Shown here piece after piece: positions 1 to 10,426 of a stretch of DNA of 64,000 bases. This stretch comes from Qipengyuania seohaensis (lineage in GTDB: Bacteria; Pseudomonadota; Alphaproteobacteria; Sphingomonadales; Sphingomonadaceae). The notes under the pieces were generated by a model. The model saw only the letters and a list, made by a program, of their open reading frames with translations. It did no database searches and was not told where the DNA came from. Where the stretch lies: assembly GCF_002795865.1 (NCBI RefSeq), contig NZ_CP024920.1:2878674-2942673 (forward strand), written 5' to 3'. Position numbers and translations under genes: made by a program. Numbering within the stretch: position 1 is the first letter of the stretch; every line of letters begins with the position of its first letter.

Positions 1-1069
1 CCTCGGCGAGTATCTCTGTCTCGTCCGGCTTGCCAATCTCCTGCGCTACCAGCTCGGCCAGCCGCTGGTCCTCGGCTTCGCGAATGTAATGAGCGTTGAG
101 ATTTTGCAGTTTCTTGATGTCGAAACGGGCAGCGCTCTTGCCGACCCCGTCGAGGTCGAACAGCTGGATCGCCTCGTCGCGCGTGATTTCCTCGCGGTCG
201 CCATGACCCCAGCCGAGGCGAAGCAGGTAGTTGAAAAGCGCTTCGGGCAGGACGCCTTCGTCGTCGCGATAAGCCTCGACGCCGATTGCGCCATGCCGCT
301 TGGACATTTTGGCGCCGTCGGACCCGTGGATCAGGGGAACGTGGGCGTAAACGGGATCGGGCCAGTTGCCCTCGATCTCGTCCATTGCGCGAATGATCGG
401 AAGCTGACGGAACGCGTTGTTGAGGTGATCGTCACCGCGGATGATGTGCGTAACGCCCATGTCGTGGTCATCGACGACCACGGCGAGCATGTAGGTCGGA
501 GTGCCGTCTGCGCGCAGGAGGATGTAGTCGTCGATCTCGGCATTCTGCACGGTAACTTCGCCTTGCACGGCATCCTTGATCGTCGTCGCGCCTTCGGTCG
601 GGACCTTCAGGCGAACCGTAAAGGGAGTTCCTTCAGGAGCTTCCGATGCATCCCGGTCACGCCAGCGGCGATCGTAGCGCATCGGCTGCTTGTTGGCGCG
701 CTGTTCGGCGCGCATCTGCTCCAGTTCTTCCGGCGTCGCAAAGCATTTGTAGGCATGACCCGCCTTGAGGAGCTTATGCGCGACATTGGCATGACGCTCC
801 GCACGATCGGATTGGAAGACGGGCGGCTCGTCATAATCGAGGCCCAGCCAGTCGAGACCTTCGAGGATCTTGTCGATCGCCTCCTGGGTGCTGCGCTTCT
901 TGTCGGTATCTTCGATCCGCAACAGCGCCTTGCCACCGTGATGGCGGGCGAATAGCCAGTTGAAAAGTGCAGTACGGGCTCCGCCGATGTGCAGGAATCC
1001 GGTCGGCGAGGGGGCAAAGCGGGTCACGACTTGCTTTGCGCTGGTACCTGCCGCGGTTTCACTTGCCAT
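1..1069 (-). CDS. gltX: Glutamyl-tRNA synthetase (C-terminal part outside window)
   Basis: Charges tRNA-Glu (class Ic synthetase, cytosol). Reading the minus strand from 1069, the protein opens [24 protein letters not shown] and continues into the class I signature FLHIGG; the second signature, KMSKRHG, lies about 240 residues in. About 356 codons are present and the frame is still open at base 1, so the anticodon-binding domain is cut off. I chose ATG 1069 because a purine-rich AAAGGAAAG lies just upstream; an in-frame ATG ten codons earlier (1099) is possible but would overlap the comEC start. It diverges from comEC. A long open frame on the opposite strand (89-955) is only its mirror image. 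Confidence 0.95.
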   Translation of the reverse strand, partial: MASETAAGTSAKQVVTRFAPSPTGFLHIGGARTALFNWLFARHHGGKALLRIEDTDKKRSTQEAIDKILEGLDWLGLDYDEPPVFQSDRAERHANVAHKLLKAGHAYKCFATPEELEQMRAEQRANKQPMRYDRRWRDRDASEAPEGTPFTVRLKVPTEGATTIKDAVQGEVTVQNAEIDDYILLRADGTPTYMLAVVVDDHDMGVTHIIRGDDHLNNAFRQLPIIRAMDEIEGNWPDPVYAHVPLIHGSDGAKMSKRHGAIGVEAYRDDEGVLPEALFNYLLRLGWGHGDREEITRDEAIQLFDLDGVGKSAARFDIKKLQNLNAHYIREAEDQRLAELVAQEIGKPDETEILAE

Positions 1070-1097
1070 CTGCTTTTCTTTCCTTTCAAAGACTTCC

Positions 1098-3281
1098 ATG
1101 GCGATAGAGGGGACGCCACAGGTGCCGTTTGGCGAGCCGGACGGCATCGCCGATGTTGCAGTGCAGCGCCCTTGGCGCATGCGCGCTGTCTTGTCCAGAA
1201 CGGGTGAGGCCGCAGAGAGGTTTCTGACGACCTCGTCATTCGATCGCGGGCCCTGGATTACTGTCGCCTTCGCCGGGGGTATCGCCGCCTGGTTCCTGCT
1301 CAAGAACGATTGGCAATGGTCGGCCGCTATCGGCCTGGCCCTGCTTGCGGCCCTGGCGTCCCTGGCCATATGGCGAGGGCGGGATGACCGCGCAGCCCTG
1401 CGGCTCGCGTCGACCGTTGTAGCTATTGCTTTCGCGCTCGGTTTGGCAGTGGTGTGGAGCAAGTCGGAACTGGTGGGGGCTCCGGCTATCGAGCATCCGA
1501 AGATGGTGACGCTCGATGCGCGCATCCTCGAGCGGGAGGAACAACCTGCCCAAGAACGCGTGCGCCTCACCCTTGCGTCGAGGGACGCGGAAGCGGGAGT
1601 GCCGATCAAGGTCCGTGTGAACGTGCCGATCGAGAAGGATATGGCCGGGCTGGAAGAGGGCGCGCGAATTCGGCTCAGGGCTCGGCTCATGCCTCCGTCT
1701 GCGCCTATATTGCCCGGCGCCTATGACTTTGCCCGGGCAGCATGGTTTCAGGGCCTCGCAGGAACAGGCTCGGTTGCCGGAGAAATAGAACTGGTCGAGC
1801 AGGCAGGTAATCGCAATTCGCTGATCGCCCGCGCGCAGAGGCAATTGTCCGCACATGTCAGAGCCCGCCTTGATGGAGCGCCGGGGACAATCGCTGCAGC
1901 TTTTGCCAGCGGCGATCGCGGCGGGATATCTACCGCAGACGAGGACGCGATGCGCGATGCGGGACTGACGCACCTGCTCTCGATCAGCGGGCTGCACGTT
2001 AGCGCCGTCATCGCAGCAGCCTATTTCCTGGCGATCAAGCTGTTCGCTTTGTGGCCGTACTTCACCCTGAGAGTGCGGTTGCCGCTGGTCGCTGCAGCGG
2101 TGGGCGCCGGGGCGGGGATCGCTTACACCCTCCTCACGGGGGCGGAGGTGCCGACAGTGCGCAGTTGCATCGGGGCCATGCTGGTCTTGGGCGCGCTGGC
2201 CCTAGGGCGCGAACCTTTGTCCATGAGGATGGTGGCGGTGGCCGCAGCTGCCGTACTCTTCGCCTGGCCCGAAGCACTTGTCGGCCCCAGCTTCCAGATG
2301 AGCTTTTCGGCCGTGATCGCGATCATCGCTTTGCACAATTCCGCGCCCGTCCGGGCTTTCCTTGCTCCGCGTGAAGAAAGCGGGGCGAGGTGGCTGGCGC
2401 GGCGTACGCTCATGCTCTTCGTAACAGGCCTGGTCATCGAGATCGCCCTGACACCTGTGGTGCTTTTCCATTTTCACCGGTCAGGTCTTTACGGCGCTTT
2501 CGCCAATGTCCTGGCCATTCCGCTGGTCACGTTCGTGTCGATGCCCTTGATCGCGCTTGCGCTGATCTTCGATCTGGTCGGAGCAGGGGCACCGTTCTGG
2601 TGGCTCGTCGGGGTGTCGCTCGACCTGCTGATCGGCCTTGCCCACTTCACCGCTTCCCAGCCCGGGGCGGTGAAGTTGGTGCCCCACATGGGACTTGGGA
2701 TTATCGCCCTGTTTGTTGCCGGCGGCCTGTGGCTCGCTCTGTGGCGGGGCAATGCGCGGTTATGGGGGCTGCTCCCCGCAGGGGTTGGCGCGATTTCTCT
2801 GGCGGTTTCGCCTGTACCCGACCTGCTCGTCACGCGCGACGGCGGCAATCTCGGCTTGGTCGACGAGCAAGGCCGACTGTTCGTTTTGCGAGGTGCGCCC
2901 GGGACATATGCACGGACCAATATCGTCGAACTTGCGGGGAGCGAGATAGAGCCCGAGCGCATTCAGTCGTATCAAGGCGCACGGTGCAGTTCGGATTTCT
3001 GCACTATCAGGCTGACCGGCAACGATCGCGACTGGATTGTTCTGGTCGCGCTAAACAAGCAGCGTATTGATGAGCGGCAACTGGCCGCCGCCTGCGAGCT
3101 TTCAGATATCGTTGTCGCGGACCGCTGGCTGCCCCGGAGTTGTATGCCACGTTGGTTGAAGGTCGACCGGCGCTATCTGGAGCGTAACGGCGGTATCGCT
3201 CTCTATCTCGGGGAAGAGCGTGTTCGCACTGTCGCGGCGTCGCAAGGTGAACATGGCTGGTGGAATCCCGAGGTCGATTGA
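1098..3281 (+). CDS. comEC: ComEC/Rec2-family DNA-uptake channel protein
   Basis: Predicted inner-membrane channel for single-stranded DNA in natural transformation. After a DUF4131-like N-terminal part with several hydrophobic segments comes the competence domain, recognised by [15 protein letters not shown], the following [16 protein letters not shown] and [14 protein letters not shown], and about ten membrane segments. The C-terminal 150 or so residues are soluble but show no HxHxDH metal motif, so the metallo-beta-lactamase-like domain of longer ComEC proteins is absent or degenerate, as in many alphaproteobacteria. The start is uncertain: ATG 1098 has no clear Shine-Dalgarno and downstream starts are possible. 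Neighbours lexA (convergent) and gltX (divergent) give the usual sphingomonad arrangement. Confidence 0.88.
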   Translation: MAIEGTPQVPFGEPDGIADVAVQRPWRMRAVLSRTGEAAERFLTTSSFDRGPWITVAFAGGIAAWFLLKNDWQWSAAIGLALLAALASLAIWRGRDDRAALRLASTVVAIAFALGLAVVWSKSELVGAPAIEHPKMVTLDARILEREEQPAQERVRLTLASRDAEAGVPIKVRVNVPIEKDMAGLEEGARIRLRARLMPPSAPILPGAYDFARAAWFQGLAGTGSVAGEIELVEQAGNRNSLIARAQRQLSAHVRARLDGAPGTIAAAFASGDRGGISTADEDAMRDAGLTHLLSISGLHVSAVIAAAYFLAIKLFALWPYFTLRVRLPLVAAAVGAGAGIAYTLLTGAEVPTVRSCIGAMLVLGALALGREPLSMRMVAVAAAAVLFAWPEALVGPSFQMSFSAVIAIIALHNSAPVRAFLAPREESGARWLARRTLMLFVTGLVIEIALTPVVLFHFHRSGLYGAFANVLAIPLVTFVSMPLIALALIFDLVGAGAPFWWLVGVSLDLLIGLAHFTASQPGAVKLVPHMGLGIIALFVAGGLWLALWRGNARLWGLLPAGVGAISLAVSPVPDLLVTRDGGNLGLVDEQGRLFVLRGAPGTYARTNIVELAGSEIEPERIQSYQGARCSSDFCTIRLTGNDRDWIVLVALNKQRIDERQLAAACELSDIVVADRWLPRSCMPRWLKVDRRYLERNGGIALYLGEERVRTVAASQGEHGWWNPEVD

Positions 3282-3294
3282 GCGCCATGCGAAA

Positions 3295-3317
3295 AGGGGC
3301 GCCCGTTGGACGCCCCT
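3295..3317. terminator. Bidirectional hairpin between comEC and lexA
   Basis: Seven-base-pair G/C stem (AGGGGCG pairing with CGCCCCT) with a nine-base loop, lying between the convergent stops of comEC (3281) and lexA (3341). An A-run precedes it and a T-containing stretch follows, so it could end transcription in both directions. Confidence 0.55.
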
Positions 3318-3340
3318 GTAAATTCGGTTTCTCTCACAGG

Positions 3341-4045
3341 TCAGTGGTAACGGCGCAGGAGGCCAGCGAGCTTGCCCTGCACCTGGACACGGCCAGCTTC
3401 GTAGATTTGCGGGTCATAGGCACCATTGGCCGGGTCGAGCCGGATCATCGGCCCTTCCTTGCGCAGGTATTTGAGAGTCGCTTCTTCGTTATCGACCAAT
3501 GCGACCACGATCTCGCCATCGCGAGCCGAGTCGGCCCTGCGGACGAGGGCGAAGTCGCCGTCGAAAATGCCGGCTTCGATCATCGAATCGCCCGATACTT
3601 CGAGCGCGTAATGATCGCCCGGGCCGAGCAGTGCCGCAGGGACAGGCATGCTCGACTGGCCCTCGATCGCTTCGATCGGGGCGCCGGCAGCGATGCGTCC
3701 GTGCAGCGGGACTTCGATGATATCGTTCGCGGGCGAGGGAGCGACTGCCTTTGCGGCATGCGGAGCGATGATTGCGTCGTTCGCCGCAGGAGCGACGGAT
3801 GGGGCCGCAGCATTCGACCCGGTCACCGCATCTTCCGGCAGCTTGATCACTTCGAGAGCGCGTGCCCGGTTCGGCAAGCGACGGATGAAGCCGCGTTCTT
3901 CCAGTGCCGAGATCAACCGGTGAACTCCCGACTTGCTCTTGAGGTCGAGCGCTTCCTTCATTTCTTCGAATGAAGGCGAAATTCCGGTGTCTTCCAGTTT
4001 TTGCTGGATGAAGCGGATCAGTTCATGCTGCTTTGCGGTCAGCAT
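3341..4045 (-). CDS. lexA: LexA SOS repressor / self-cleaving protease
   Basis: Transcriptional repressor of the DNA-damage regulon that self-cleaves when RecA filaments form. The N-terminal 65 residues carry the winged helix ([13 protein letters not shown] through [16 protein letters not shown]). An Ala/Pro-rich linker of about 35 residues follows, then the S24 peptidase fold with the cleavage bond Ala120-Gly121 (HGRIAAGAP), catalytic Ser154 (SGDSM) and Lys192 (ATLKYL). At 234 residues it is normal for alphaproteobacterial LexA. It lies downstream of moaC on the same strand but has its own operator upstream (GTTC-N7-GTTC), so autoregulation is expected. Confidence 0.97.
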   Translation of the reverse strand: MLTAKQHELIRFIQQKLEDTGISPSFEEMKEALDLKSKSGVHRLISALEERGFIRRLPNRARALEVIKLPEDAVTGSNAAAPSVAPAANDAIIAPHAAKAVAPSPANDIIEVPLHGRIAAGAPIEAIEGQSSMPVPAALLGPGDHYALEVSGDSMIEAGIFDGDFALVRRADSARDGEIVVALVDNEEATLKYLRKEGPMIRLDPANGAYDPQIYEAGRVQVQGKLAGLLRRYH

Positions 4046-4078
4046 AGGTCACTCCCATATTCCTGTTCACAACCTTGT

Positions 4079-4093
4079 GAACGAATGTGGAAC
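4079..4093 (-). promoter_or_regulatory. LexA (SOS) operator of lexA
   Basis: On the minus strand this reads GTTCCACATTCGTTC, an exact match to the alphaproteobacterial LexA box GTTC-N7-GTTC, 34 bases upstream of the lexA ATG. It directly adjoins a near-perfect palindrome at 4065-4082 (GTTCACAA-CC-TTGTGAAC) that shares the GAAC half site and may widen the operator. This supports negative autoregulation of lexA. Confidence 0.82.
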
Positions 4094-4170
4094 AATTAGG
4101 CAACCAATTTTCGCAAGTCAAGCAATTCAGCCATTTTGGAGGTGATTGCGGCGGAACAAGCGTTCCCGTT

Positions 4171-4644
4171 TCAGTCCCGGGCGTACCAGTCCCCGGACTT
4201 GCCGCCGGTCTTGGCGATGAGGCGGATACCATCGATACGCATCGCTTTATCGAGCGCCTTGCCCATGTCGTATAGGGTGAGCAAGGCAACACTCGCGGCG
4301 GTCAGCGCCTCCATCTCCACACCGGTCTTGCCGTTCAGCGAGGCTGTGGCAACGACTCGTATGGCATCGTCTTCTGGGTGGAACTCGATTTTCACAGCTT
4401 CGAGGCCGAGCGGATGACACAATGGGATCAGCTCGCCGGTCTTCTTGGCCGCCATGATCCCTGCGATGCGGGCCGCGGCAATCGCGTCGCCCTTGGGCAA
4501 ATCGCCTTGAGTGATCGCGACAAGGGCATCGGATGTCATGAGGATACGGCCTTCCGCAGTGGCGGAGCGCCGTGTGACCTGTTTCCCCGACACGTCGACC
4601 ATGTGCGCCGCGCCATCCTCGTCGAGGTGCGTAAGCTTGCTCAT
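4171..4644 (-). CDS. moaC: Cyclic pyranopterin monophosphate synthase
   Basis: Acts after MoaA in molybdenum cofactor biosynthesis, converting 3',8-cyclo-GTP to cyclic pyranopterin monophosphate. The 157 residues cover the whole family, with the conserved [12 protein letters not shown] start, the LIPLCHPL stretch and the [11 protein letters not shown] segment. Its start overlaps the trpC stop by four bases (ATGA), so the two are translationally coupled. In many alphaproteobacteria moeA sits between moaC and lexA; here it is missing from that position. Confidence 0.97.
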   Translation of the reverse strand: MSKLTHLDEDGAAHMVDVSGKQVTRRSATAEGRILMTSDALVAITQGDLPKGDAIAAARIAGIMAAKKTGELIPLCHPLGLEAVKIEFHPEDDAIRVVATASLNGKTGVEMEALTAASVALLTLYDMGKALDKAMRIDGIRLIAKTGGKSGDWYARD

Positions 4645-5444
4645 GCCTCGGCCGCTTGCGGGCCATGGAGCAGGAGGCGGGTTGCCTGTTCGACATCGGT
4701 CTGCCGCATGAGGCTTTCCCCGACGAGGAAGCTGTTCACGCCGGATGCGGACAGGCGGAGGCAGTCGGCGTGCGTGAAAATGCCGCTTTCACCGACGAGT
4801 AGAGCATCCTTCGGGGCCAGTGAAGCAAGCCGTTCGGTCGTGGCGAGATCGGTCTCGAAGGTCTTCAGATTACGATTGTTGACGCCAAGCAGGCGCGATT
4901 GGAGGCTGCTCGCGCGGGCAAGCTCTTCCTCGTCATGTACCTCGACCAGGACATCCATGCCGCGCTCGATGGCCGCAGCTTCGATCTCGGCCATCGCGCC
5001 GTCTTCCAGTGCGGCCACGATGATGAGAATAGCGTCGGCCCCAAGTGCGCGGGCCTCGGCAACCTGCCAGGGGTCGACCATGAAGTCTTTGCGCAGCACA
5101 GGTAGGTCGCATGCTGCGCGCGCCTCGATCAGATACTCCTCGTGTCCCTGGAAATAAGGCGCGTCGGTCAGCACCGACAGGCAACTCGCCCCTCCGGCGG
5201 CGTAAGCGCGCGCATGGTCGGCGGGTGCGAAATCGTCTCGGATCAATCCCTTGGAGGGTGAAGCTTTCTTGATTTCCGCGATCAAGCCGAAACCCGATCG
5301 CTGAGCTGTTTCGAGCGCTTTCATGAACCCGCGCGGCTCTGTCTGCCCGGCCGCGCGGCCGTCTAGTTCGTCGAGCGTCGCGGTCTTGCGCCGCGCCGCG
5401 ACTTCTTCGCGCTTCGTAGCGCAAATTTCGTCGAGCTTGTTCAT
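4641..5444 (-). CDS. trpC: Indole-3-glycerol phosphate synthase
   Basis: Fourth step of tryptophan synthesis: ring closure of CdRP to indole-3-glycerol phosphate. The 267-residue (beta/alpha)8 barrel has the family landmarks [12 protein letters not shown] (Lys/Ser substrate loop), [26 protein letters not shown] and [12 protein letters not shown]. It is monofunctional, without a TrpF fusion. It overlaps trpD upstream and moaC downstream by four bases each, placing it inside the trpG-trpD-trpC-moaC unit. Confidence 0.97.
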   Translation of the reverse strand: MNKLDEICATKREEVAARRKTATLDELDGRAAGQTEPRGFMKALETAQRSGFGLIAEIKKASPSKGLIRDDFAPADHARAYAAGGASCLSVLTDAPYFQGHEEYLIEARAACDLPVLRKDFMVDPWQVAEARALGADAILIIVAALEDGAMAEIEAAAIERGMDVLVEVHDEEELARASSLQSRLLGVNNRNLKTFETDLATTERLASLAPKDALLVGESGIFTHADCLRLSASGVNSFLVGESLMRQTDVEQATRLLLHGPQAAEA

Positions 5445-6433
5445 TGCGCCAGTGCAATCCAGTCGGTCAGGAGCTTGCGGGCACGGCCGCTGTCGATTGC
5501 CTCGGCTGCGAATTCGGCGGCTTCTGTCCAGTCGTCCGATTTTCCCGCCACGATCAGGGTAGCGGCGGCATTGAAGAGCACCGCATCGCGATAGGCGCCA
5601 GGTGTCCCAAACAGCAGTGCTTCCAGAGCCTTTGCGTTGTGCAGCGGATCTCCCCCGCGAATGGCCTCGACGGGAGCGTGGGCAAGATTGGCCTGCACCG
5701 CGACGACCCGGCGCATCTCGAAATCGTGGTCGCGTACGTCGGCAAGTTCGTTACCGCCCGCGAGTGACAGTTCATCGAGCCCTTCATCACCGGATACGAT
5801 GAAGCTGCGTTCCGTTCCGAGAGTAGCCTTGGCCCGTGCATAAATCGGGACATAAGCGGGGCGGGCGATGCCGATGAGCTGGCGTTTCACGCCTGCCGGA
5901 TTGGACAAGGGCCCCATCAGGTTGAAGATCGTGCGAACGCCAAGTTTCTGGCGGATGGGCTGGATGCGTCCCATGGCGGGGTGATGGTTCTTGGCGAACA
6001 GGAAGCAGATGCCCAGCTTCTCGAGCGTCTTTTCTGCAGTGCGACCCACTGCGTCCATGTCGAGGCCGAGAGCCTCCAGCGTGTCTGCCGCACCCGATTT
6101 GGAGCTTGCTGCACGGTTGCCATGCTTGGCGACAGGAACGCCGCAGGATGCGACGACGAGACTGACCGCGGTCGATACGTTGAGCGTGTGGTGGCCGTCA
6201 CCGCCAGTGCCGCAGCAGTCGACAGTACCTTCGGGTGCTTCGATCGGGATCAGCCGTGCGCGCAGGGCCCTCGCAGCGCCGGCGATCTCCTCTGCGGTTT
6301 CGCTGCGCGCAGACATGTCGACGAGAAACCTGGCAATCTCCTCGTCGCTGGTTTCGCCATCGAGGATCCAGCCGAAAACCTCTTCCGATTGGGCCGCATC
6401 GAGATGGGTGTCTGCAGAGGGGAGCTGTTTCAT
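5441..6433 (-). CDS. trpD: Anthranilate phosphoribosyltransferase
   Basis: Joins anthranilate to PRPP, the second step of tryptophan synthesis. Family motifs seen: the PRPP loop [37 protein letters not shown], and the GPLSNPAG element. I chose ATG 6433 ([11 protein letters not shown], 330 residues) because it overlaps the trpG stop by four bases; a start nine codons earlier would reach further into trpG without reason. Confidence 0.97.
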   Translation of the reverse strand: MKQLPSADTHLDAAQSEEVFGWILDGETSDEEIARFLVDMSARSETAEEIAGAARALRARLIPIEAPEGTVDCCGTGGDGHHTLNVSTAVSLVVASCGVPVAKHGNRAASSKSGAADTLEALGLDMDAVGRTAEKTLEKLGICFLFAKNHHPAMGRIQPIRQKLGVRTIFNLMGPLSNPAGVKRQLIGIARPAYVPIYARAKATLGTERSFIVSGDEGLDELSLAGGNELADVRDHDFEMRRVVAVQANLAHAPVEAIRGGDPLHNAKALEALLFGTPGAYRDAVLFNAAATLIVAGKSDDWTEAAEFAAEAIDSGRARKLLTDWIALAQ

Positions 6434-7044
6434 GCCGGAACCTTCGCGGGAATACCGCAAATCTTGAGGAAATTTGCGAGCAAGGCGTGTCCGTGCTCTG
6501 TCGCGATGCTTTCGGGGTGGAACTGGACACCGTGGATCGGCAGGTCTCGATGGCGGAAGCCCATGACGCTGCTGCCGTCGAGACCCGGGGTTTCGCTATG
6601 CGCGTTGGCCAGCAGGGTATCAGGAATATCTTCGACCACGAGCGAGTGGTAGCGGGTCGCGAGGAACGGCGAAGGCAGGCCTTCGAAAACGCCGGTCGCA
6701 TCGTGAGTGACCGGGCTGGTCTTGCCGTGCATCAAGCCGCCGCGAACGACCTTGCCCCCGAAGTGCTGCCCGATTGCCTGATGGCCCAGGCATACTCCCA
6801 AAAGCGGGGTACCGGCACCGGCCGCAGCAGCCACCAGATCGAGACTGACGCCCGCCTCGTTGGGCGTACATGGCCCCGGAGAGATCAGGAAGCCCGCAGC
6901 ACCGCGGTCCAGCGCCTGCGAAGCGGTAATCGCATCATTGCGGACCACCTCCACCTCGGCGCCCAGTTCCATGAGGTAATGGACCAGGTTGAAGGTGAAG
7001 CTGTCGTAATTGTCGACGACGAGGATGGATCGGTTTTCGGTCAT
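6430..7044 (-). CDS. trpG: Anthranilate synthase glutamine amidotransferase component
   Basis: Supplies ammonia from glutamine to TrpE. Class I glutamine amidotransferase of about 204 residues, with the oxyanion loop [14 protein letters not shown], the nucleophile cysteine in [12 protein letters not shown] and the HPES histidine/glutamate pair near the C-terminus. ATG 7044 gives the usual start [16 protein letters not shown]; a TTG four codons upstream is less likely. The partner trpE is not adjacent: two unrelated genes lie between them. Confidence 0.96.
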   Translation of the reverse strand: MTENRSILVVDNYDSFTFNLVHYLMELGAEVEVVRNDAITASQALDRGAAGFLISPGPCTPNEAGVSLDLVAAAAGAGTPLLGVCLGHQAIGQHFGGKVVRGGLMHGKTSPVTHDATGVFEGLPSPFLATRYHSLVVEDIPDTLLANAHSETPGLDGSSVMGFRHRDLPIHGVQFHPESIATEHGHALLANFLKICGIPAKVPA

Positions 7045-7103
7045 TCGGCTCGTCAATGGCGGTGCGGACGACGGGTTTCAAGCAAGCTTTGCGTCGCGCG
7101 GCG

Positions 7104-8066
7104 TCAGGCCTGCTTGCCGGCGAGCGTATCCGTCGCGCGCACAAGCCCGTCGACGATGCCAGGTTCGCTGGCGCTGTGCCCTGCATCGTGAACGATGTGC
7201 AGCTTTGCTTCCGGCCATGCCTTCTTCAACGCCCATGCGCTGGTCGGCGGGGTGCAGATGTCGTGGCGGCCCTGAACGATGATCCCGGGTATCCCGGCGA
7301 TCTTGCCGACATCGCGGAGCAATTGCGCTTCCTCCAAGTAGAAATCGTTGAGGAAATATCGTGCGCAGATGCGAGCGAAAGGCAGTGCCTTCGAGGCGTC
7401 GGCAAAGCTGTCGAGTAGGTCGGAGTTGGGCAGCAGCGTTGCCACCTGTCCTTCCCAGATCGACCACGCTTTGGCTGCCGTCAGCCTGGTGTTCTCGTCA
7501 TCGCTCGTAAGGCGCGCGTAGTAGGCTTTCACCAGGTCGCCGCGCTCGTCTTCCGGGATGATCGAGATAAAATCGTCCCAGGCTTCGGCCATGATCTCGC
7601 TCGCGCCGTAGCTATAGAGCCAGCCTTTTTCTTCGGCGCGGGCGAGAAAGACGCCGCGCAAGACCAGCTCGCTGACGCGCTCGGGATATTTCTGCGCATA
7701 GGCAAGCGCCAGTGTCGAGCCCCAGCTGCCGCCGAACGCCTGCCATTTCTCGTGGCCGCACATTTCGCGGAGGCGTTCGATATCCTCGACGATGCGCCAG
7801 GTGTCGTTGTTTTCGATCTCGGCGAAGGGCAGCGATTTCCCGCACCCGCGCTGGTCGAACAGCAGGACGTCGTAGAGTTCGGGGTCCCACTGGCGGCGAT
7901 GGTCGGGGCTCATCCCGCCACCCGGGCCACCGTGCAGGAAAACAGCAGGCTTTGCACCGGGTGTGCCAACGCGTTCGTAATACAGCGAATGGCCTTCGCC
8001 CACGTCGAGCATTCCGGTCTCGTAGGGTTCGATCTCCGGATAGAGGGTCCGCAAATCATTCGTCAT
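7104..8066 (-). CDS. pip: Proline iminopeptidase (prolyl aminopeptidase)
   Basis: Alpha/beta hydrolase that removes N-terminal proline from peptides (family S33). The 320 residues show the oxyanion loop FLHGGPGGGMSPDH, the DQRGCGKS motif, the nucleophile elbow GGSWGSTLALAYAQ, and late Asp (GRHDICTPP) and His (DAGHS). ATG 8066 was chosen because the family starts with a short lead before LYPEIEPYETGMLDVG; an upstream extension would be non-homologous. It overlaps the preceding lipoprotein gene by 11 bases, so it belongs to the trpE transcript. Confidence 0.95.
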   Translation of the reverse strand: MTNDLRTLYPEIEPYETGMLDVGEGHSLYYERVGTPGAKPAVFLHGGPGGGMSPDHRRQWDPELYDVLLFDQRGCGKSLPFAEIENNDTWRIVEDIERLREMCGHEKWQAFGGSWGSTLALAYAQKYPERVSELVLRGVFLARAEEKGWLYSYGASEIMAEAWDDFISIIPEDERGDLVKAYYARLTSDDENTRLTAAKAWSIWEGQVATLLPNSDLLDSFADASKALPFARICARYFLNDFYLEEAQLLRDVGKIAGIPGIIVQGRHDICTPPTSAWALKKAWPEAKLHIVHDAGHSASEPGIVDGLVRATDTLAGKQA

Positions 8067-8907
8067 CCGATGTATCCTTCCTCTCGACGACCACGATCGG
8101 ACCGATCGGTGCGCCGGTGTCGAGCCGCTCGGTAGCGGGGTTCCAAAGCGCCGACACATTCCCGTCGAGGAACAGGGCATCGGTCGCGTTCAACTCGTCC
8201 CTGAAGAAGCGGGCCAGCTTCCCGAACGAAAGCGGGGCATTTGAAATAACGAAATGCGCTCGGCCACGCTCGTCGACACCGACGCCGTTGCGAACATATC
8301 GCGAGGGCCCGTCTTGCGTGATTTCCGGATGGATCTTGCCATCGATGACCAGCATCGGTCCCGACTGGGTGCCGAATTCAGGGCGATCGGACACATTGGC
8401 CAGGAAGTCCTCGGTGGTGCGGATTTCCCATTTGTCGCCGGTGCCGAAGAAGACGCCGTTCGGCTTCATGTGGAAATTGCCTTCCCCGTCCGCCGTGTTG
8501 AGCGTTTTCAGGCGCTGGGAATCGACCACGAAGTATCCAATCGGGCGGCCGTCATCGTCGTACATTCCGGCATTCATCGCGAATGCGAGGCCATCTTCAC
8601 CGCGATCTTTCGAGTAGGCTGAAAGGCTACGATAGGGCTCGCCGCCATCTGGCCCCAGGGTCATTGCGATCCGGTGGCGAGATGGCACCGCAAGGCAGTG
8701 CGTAAGCGACGTGTCCTCGAAGATGATCGAACGGCACGCGCTCTCGACTTCCGAGGCGACGGACGGCGTCTCCGATGGTGAGGCCGATGCAGAAGGTGAT
8801 GCTCCGGGCTGGCCGTCGATCCGCGTGCGCGTCACCGGCTCACCGGCAGGAGGCGGCTCGCAAGAGGAAAGGATCAGGGCTGGGAGTGCGACCAGAAGGT
8901 ATTTCAT
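8056..8907 (-). CDS. Lipoprotein with phosphodiester glycosidase (NAGPA/DUF2233) domain
   Basis: Likely outer- or inner-membrane lipoprotein of 283 residues: a short hydrophobic leader ends in the lipobox LILSSC, followed by a Ser/Pro/Ala-rich linker. The globular part matches the NAGPA/DUF2233 fold through MNAGMYDDDGRPIGYFV, KPNGVFF, TQSGPMLVIDG and FLDGNVSALW. The family includes the mammalian enzyme that uncovers mannose-6-phosphate; bacterial substrates are mostly unknown. Start ATG 8907 overlaps the trpE stop by four bases, so it is translated with trpE, an odd partner with no obvious link to tryptophan synthesis. Confidence 0.85.
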   Translation of the reverse strand: MKYLLVALPALILSSCEPPPAGEPVTRTRIDGQPGASPSASASPSETPSVASEVESACRSIIFEDTSLTHCLAVPSRHRIAMTLGPDGGEPYRSLSAYSKDRGEDGLAFAMNAGMYDDDGRPIGYFVVDSQRLKTLNTADGEGNFHMKPNGVFFGTGDKWEIRTTEDFLANVSDRPEFGTQSGPMLVIDGKIHPEITQDGPSRYVRNGVGVDERGRAHFVISNAPLSFGKLARFFRDELNATDALFLDGNVSALWNPATERLDTGAPIGPIVVVERKDTSDDE

Positions 8908-10418
8908 TGACCGTAACCGGGTTCCTTGGCGAGGCGGATGGCATCGCGCGCTGCTGCAAATAGCGCACCTGCCTTGGCTTCGCATTCTCGTTGTTCATAG
9001 CTCGGATTGCTGTCGGCGACGATCCCTGCGCCTGCCTGGACGTGCATCGTACCGTCCTGGACAACTGCGGTCCTCAGAACAATGCAACTGTCCAGCGTGC
9101 CGTCGGGCGCGAAATATCCTACACCGCCGGCGTATGCACCTCGTTTGGCCGGTTCCAGTTCCGCAATGATTTCGCAGGCTCGCACCTTGGGTGCACCGCT
9201 GACTGTACCGGCGGGGAATCCTGCAAACATGGCATCGAGCGCGTCGAACCTGCTGTCGAGCTTGCCGGTGACGTTGCTGACGATGTGCATGACGTGGCTG
9301 TAGCGTTCGACCGTGTAGCTATCCGTGACCGTGACCGTACCGCTCTCCGCCACGCGTCCGACGTCGTTGCGACCCAGGTCGAGCAGCATGAGATGCTCGG
9401 CCAATTCCTTGGGGTCGGCGAGGAGCGAGGCTTCCGCTTCGCGATCGAGCGCGGGGGTTGCGCCTCGTGGCCGCGTGCCTGCGATGGGCCGGATTGTGAC
9501 CTCGTCATCGCGGACGCGGACGAGGATTTCCGGACTGGACCCGACGATGGCGAATCCCGGCATATCGAGGAAATACAGAAACGGCGACGGGTTCACGCGC
9601 CGAAGCGAGCGATAGAGCGCGATCGGAGGGAGCGGGAAGGGCGCCGTGAAACGCTGGGAAAGGACGACCTGGAAGATATCGCCTGCCGCGATGTATTCCT
9701 TCGCGCGCACTACCATCGCTTCGTAGTCGTGTGCTGCCATCGTGGGCTGCGGCTCGATGTCGGGAAGTGAACCCGGATCAGTGCGGGCTGGTGCGGTGGC
9801 ACCGCCCAATCGTGCAAGAGCCGTGTCGATCCTATCTGCCGCACGGGAGAGAAGGACATCGTGGTCGGCCTTACCGGGCCACAACGGTGCGATGCAGAAC
9901 AGCTGGTCCGACAAATTGTCGAAGATGAGGATGAGCGTCGGCCTCACGAAAAGCATATCGGGCACTTCGAGAGGCGCGGATTTGGCCTGCGGAAGCTTCT
10001 CCACCAGGCCGATGGTTTCATACCCGAAGTACCCGACCAGACACGCAAGTGCAGGCGGCAATTCCTCGGGAACGTCAAAGCGGCATTCGCCCAACAACTC
10101 GCGCAGGGCGCCAAGGGTAGGCGCTTCGCACGCGTCGAATTTTGCGCGGTCCTGTTGCCAGGCGCGATTGATTGCCGCGTATTCTCCCTCCGCGCGAAAC
10201 ACCAGATCCGGGTCGAGGCCAAGCAGACTGTAGCGCCCTCGAACTTCTCCGCCTTCGACAGACTCGAGCAGGAAGTCGCCGCGTCCGTCCTCCATGAGGT
10301 TAAGCGCAGCGCCTACCGGAGTCACCGTATCGGCAACGACCTTGCGCCAGACGAGAGAAGGGCGACCGGCTTCGAGCTCTGTCCGGGCGCGTTCGGTTCC
10401 CTCGAGATGGTTCGCCAA
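8904..10418 (-). CDS. trpE: Anthranilate synthase component I
   Basis: Makes anthranilate from chorismate with ammonia from TrpG. The 504 residues cover both regions: an N-terminal domain with the LLES element of the tryptophan feedback site, and the chorismate-binding core with SPEILVRV, IAGTRPRG, LLDLGRNDVGRV, FPAGTVSGAPKVRA and GYFAPDGTLDSCIVLRT. It begins nine bases after the ppiD stop, suggesting co-transcription, and overlaps the DUF2233 lipoprotein downstream. Confidence 0.97.
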   Translation of the reverse strand: MANHLEGTERARTELEAGRPSLVWRKVVADTVTPVGAALNLMEDGRGDFLLESVEGGEVRGRYSLLGLDPDLVFRAEGEYAAINRAWQQDRAKFDACEAPTLGALRELLGECRFDVPEELPPALACLVGYFGYETIGLVEKLPQAKSAPLEVPDMLFVRPTLILIFDNLSDQLFCIAPLWPGKADHDVLLSRAADRIDTALARLGGATAPARTDPGSLPDIEPQPTMAAHDYEAMVVRAKEYIAAGDIFQVVLSQRFTAPFPLPPIALYRSLRRVNPSPFLYFLDMPGFAIVGSSPEILVRVRDDEVTIRPIAGTRPRGATPALDREAEASLLADPKELAEHLMLLDLGRNDVGRVAESGTVTVTDSYTVERYSHVMHIVSNVTGKLDSRFDALDAMFAGFPAGTVSGAPKVRACEIIAELEPAKRGAYAGGVGYFAPDGTLDSCIVLRTAVVQDGTMHVQAGAGIVADSNPSYEQRECEAKAGALFAAARDAIRLAKEPGYGQ

Positions 10419-10426
10419 GTGCGGTC

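Noticed and set aside
89..955. A 288-codon open frame on the plus strand at the window start
   Set aside because: It is antisense to gltX, whose HIGH and KMSKS motifs are clear on the minus strand.
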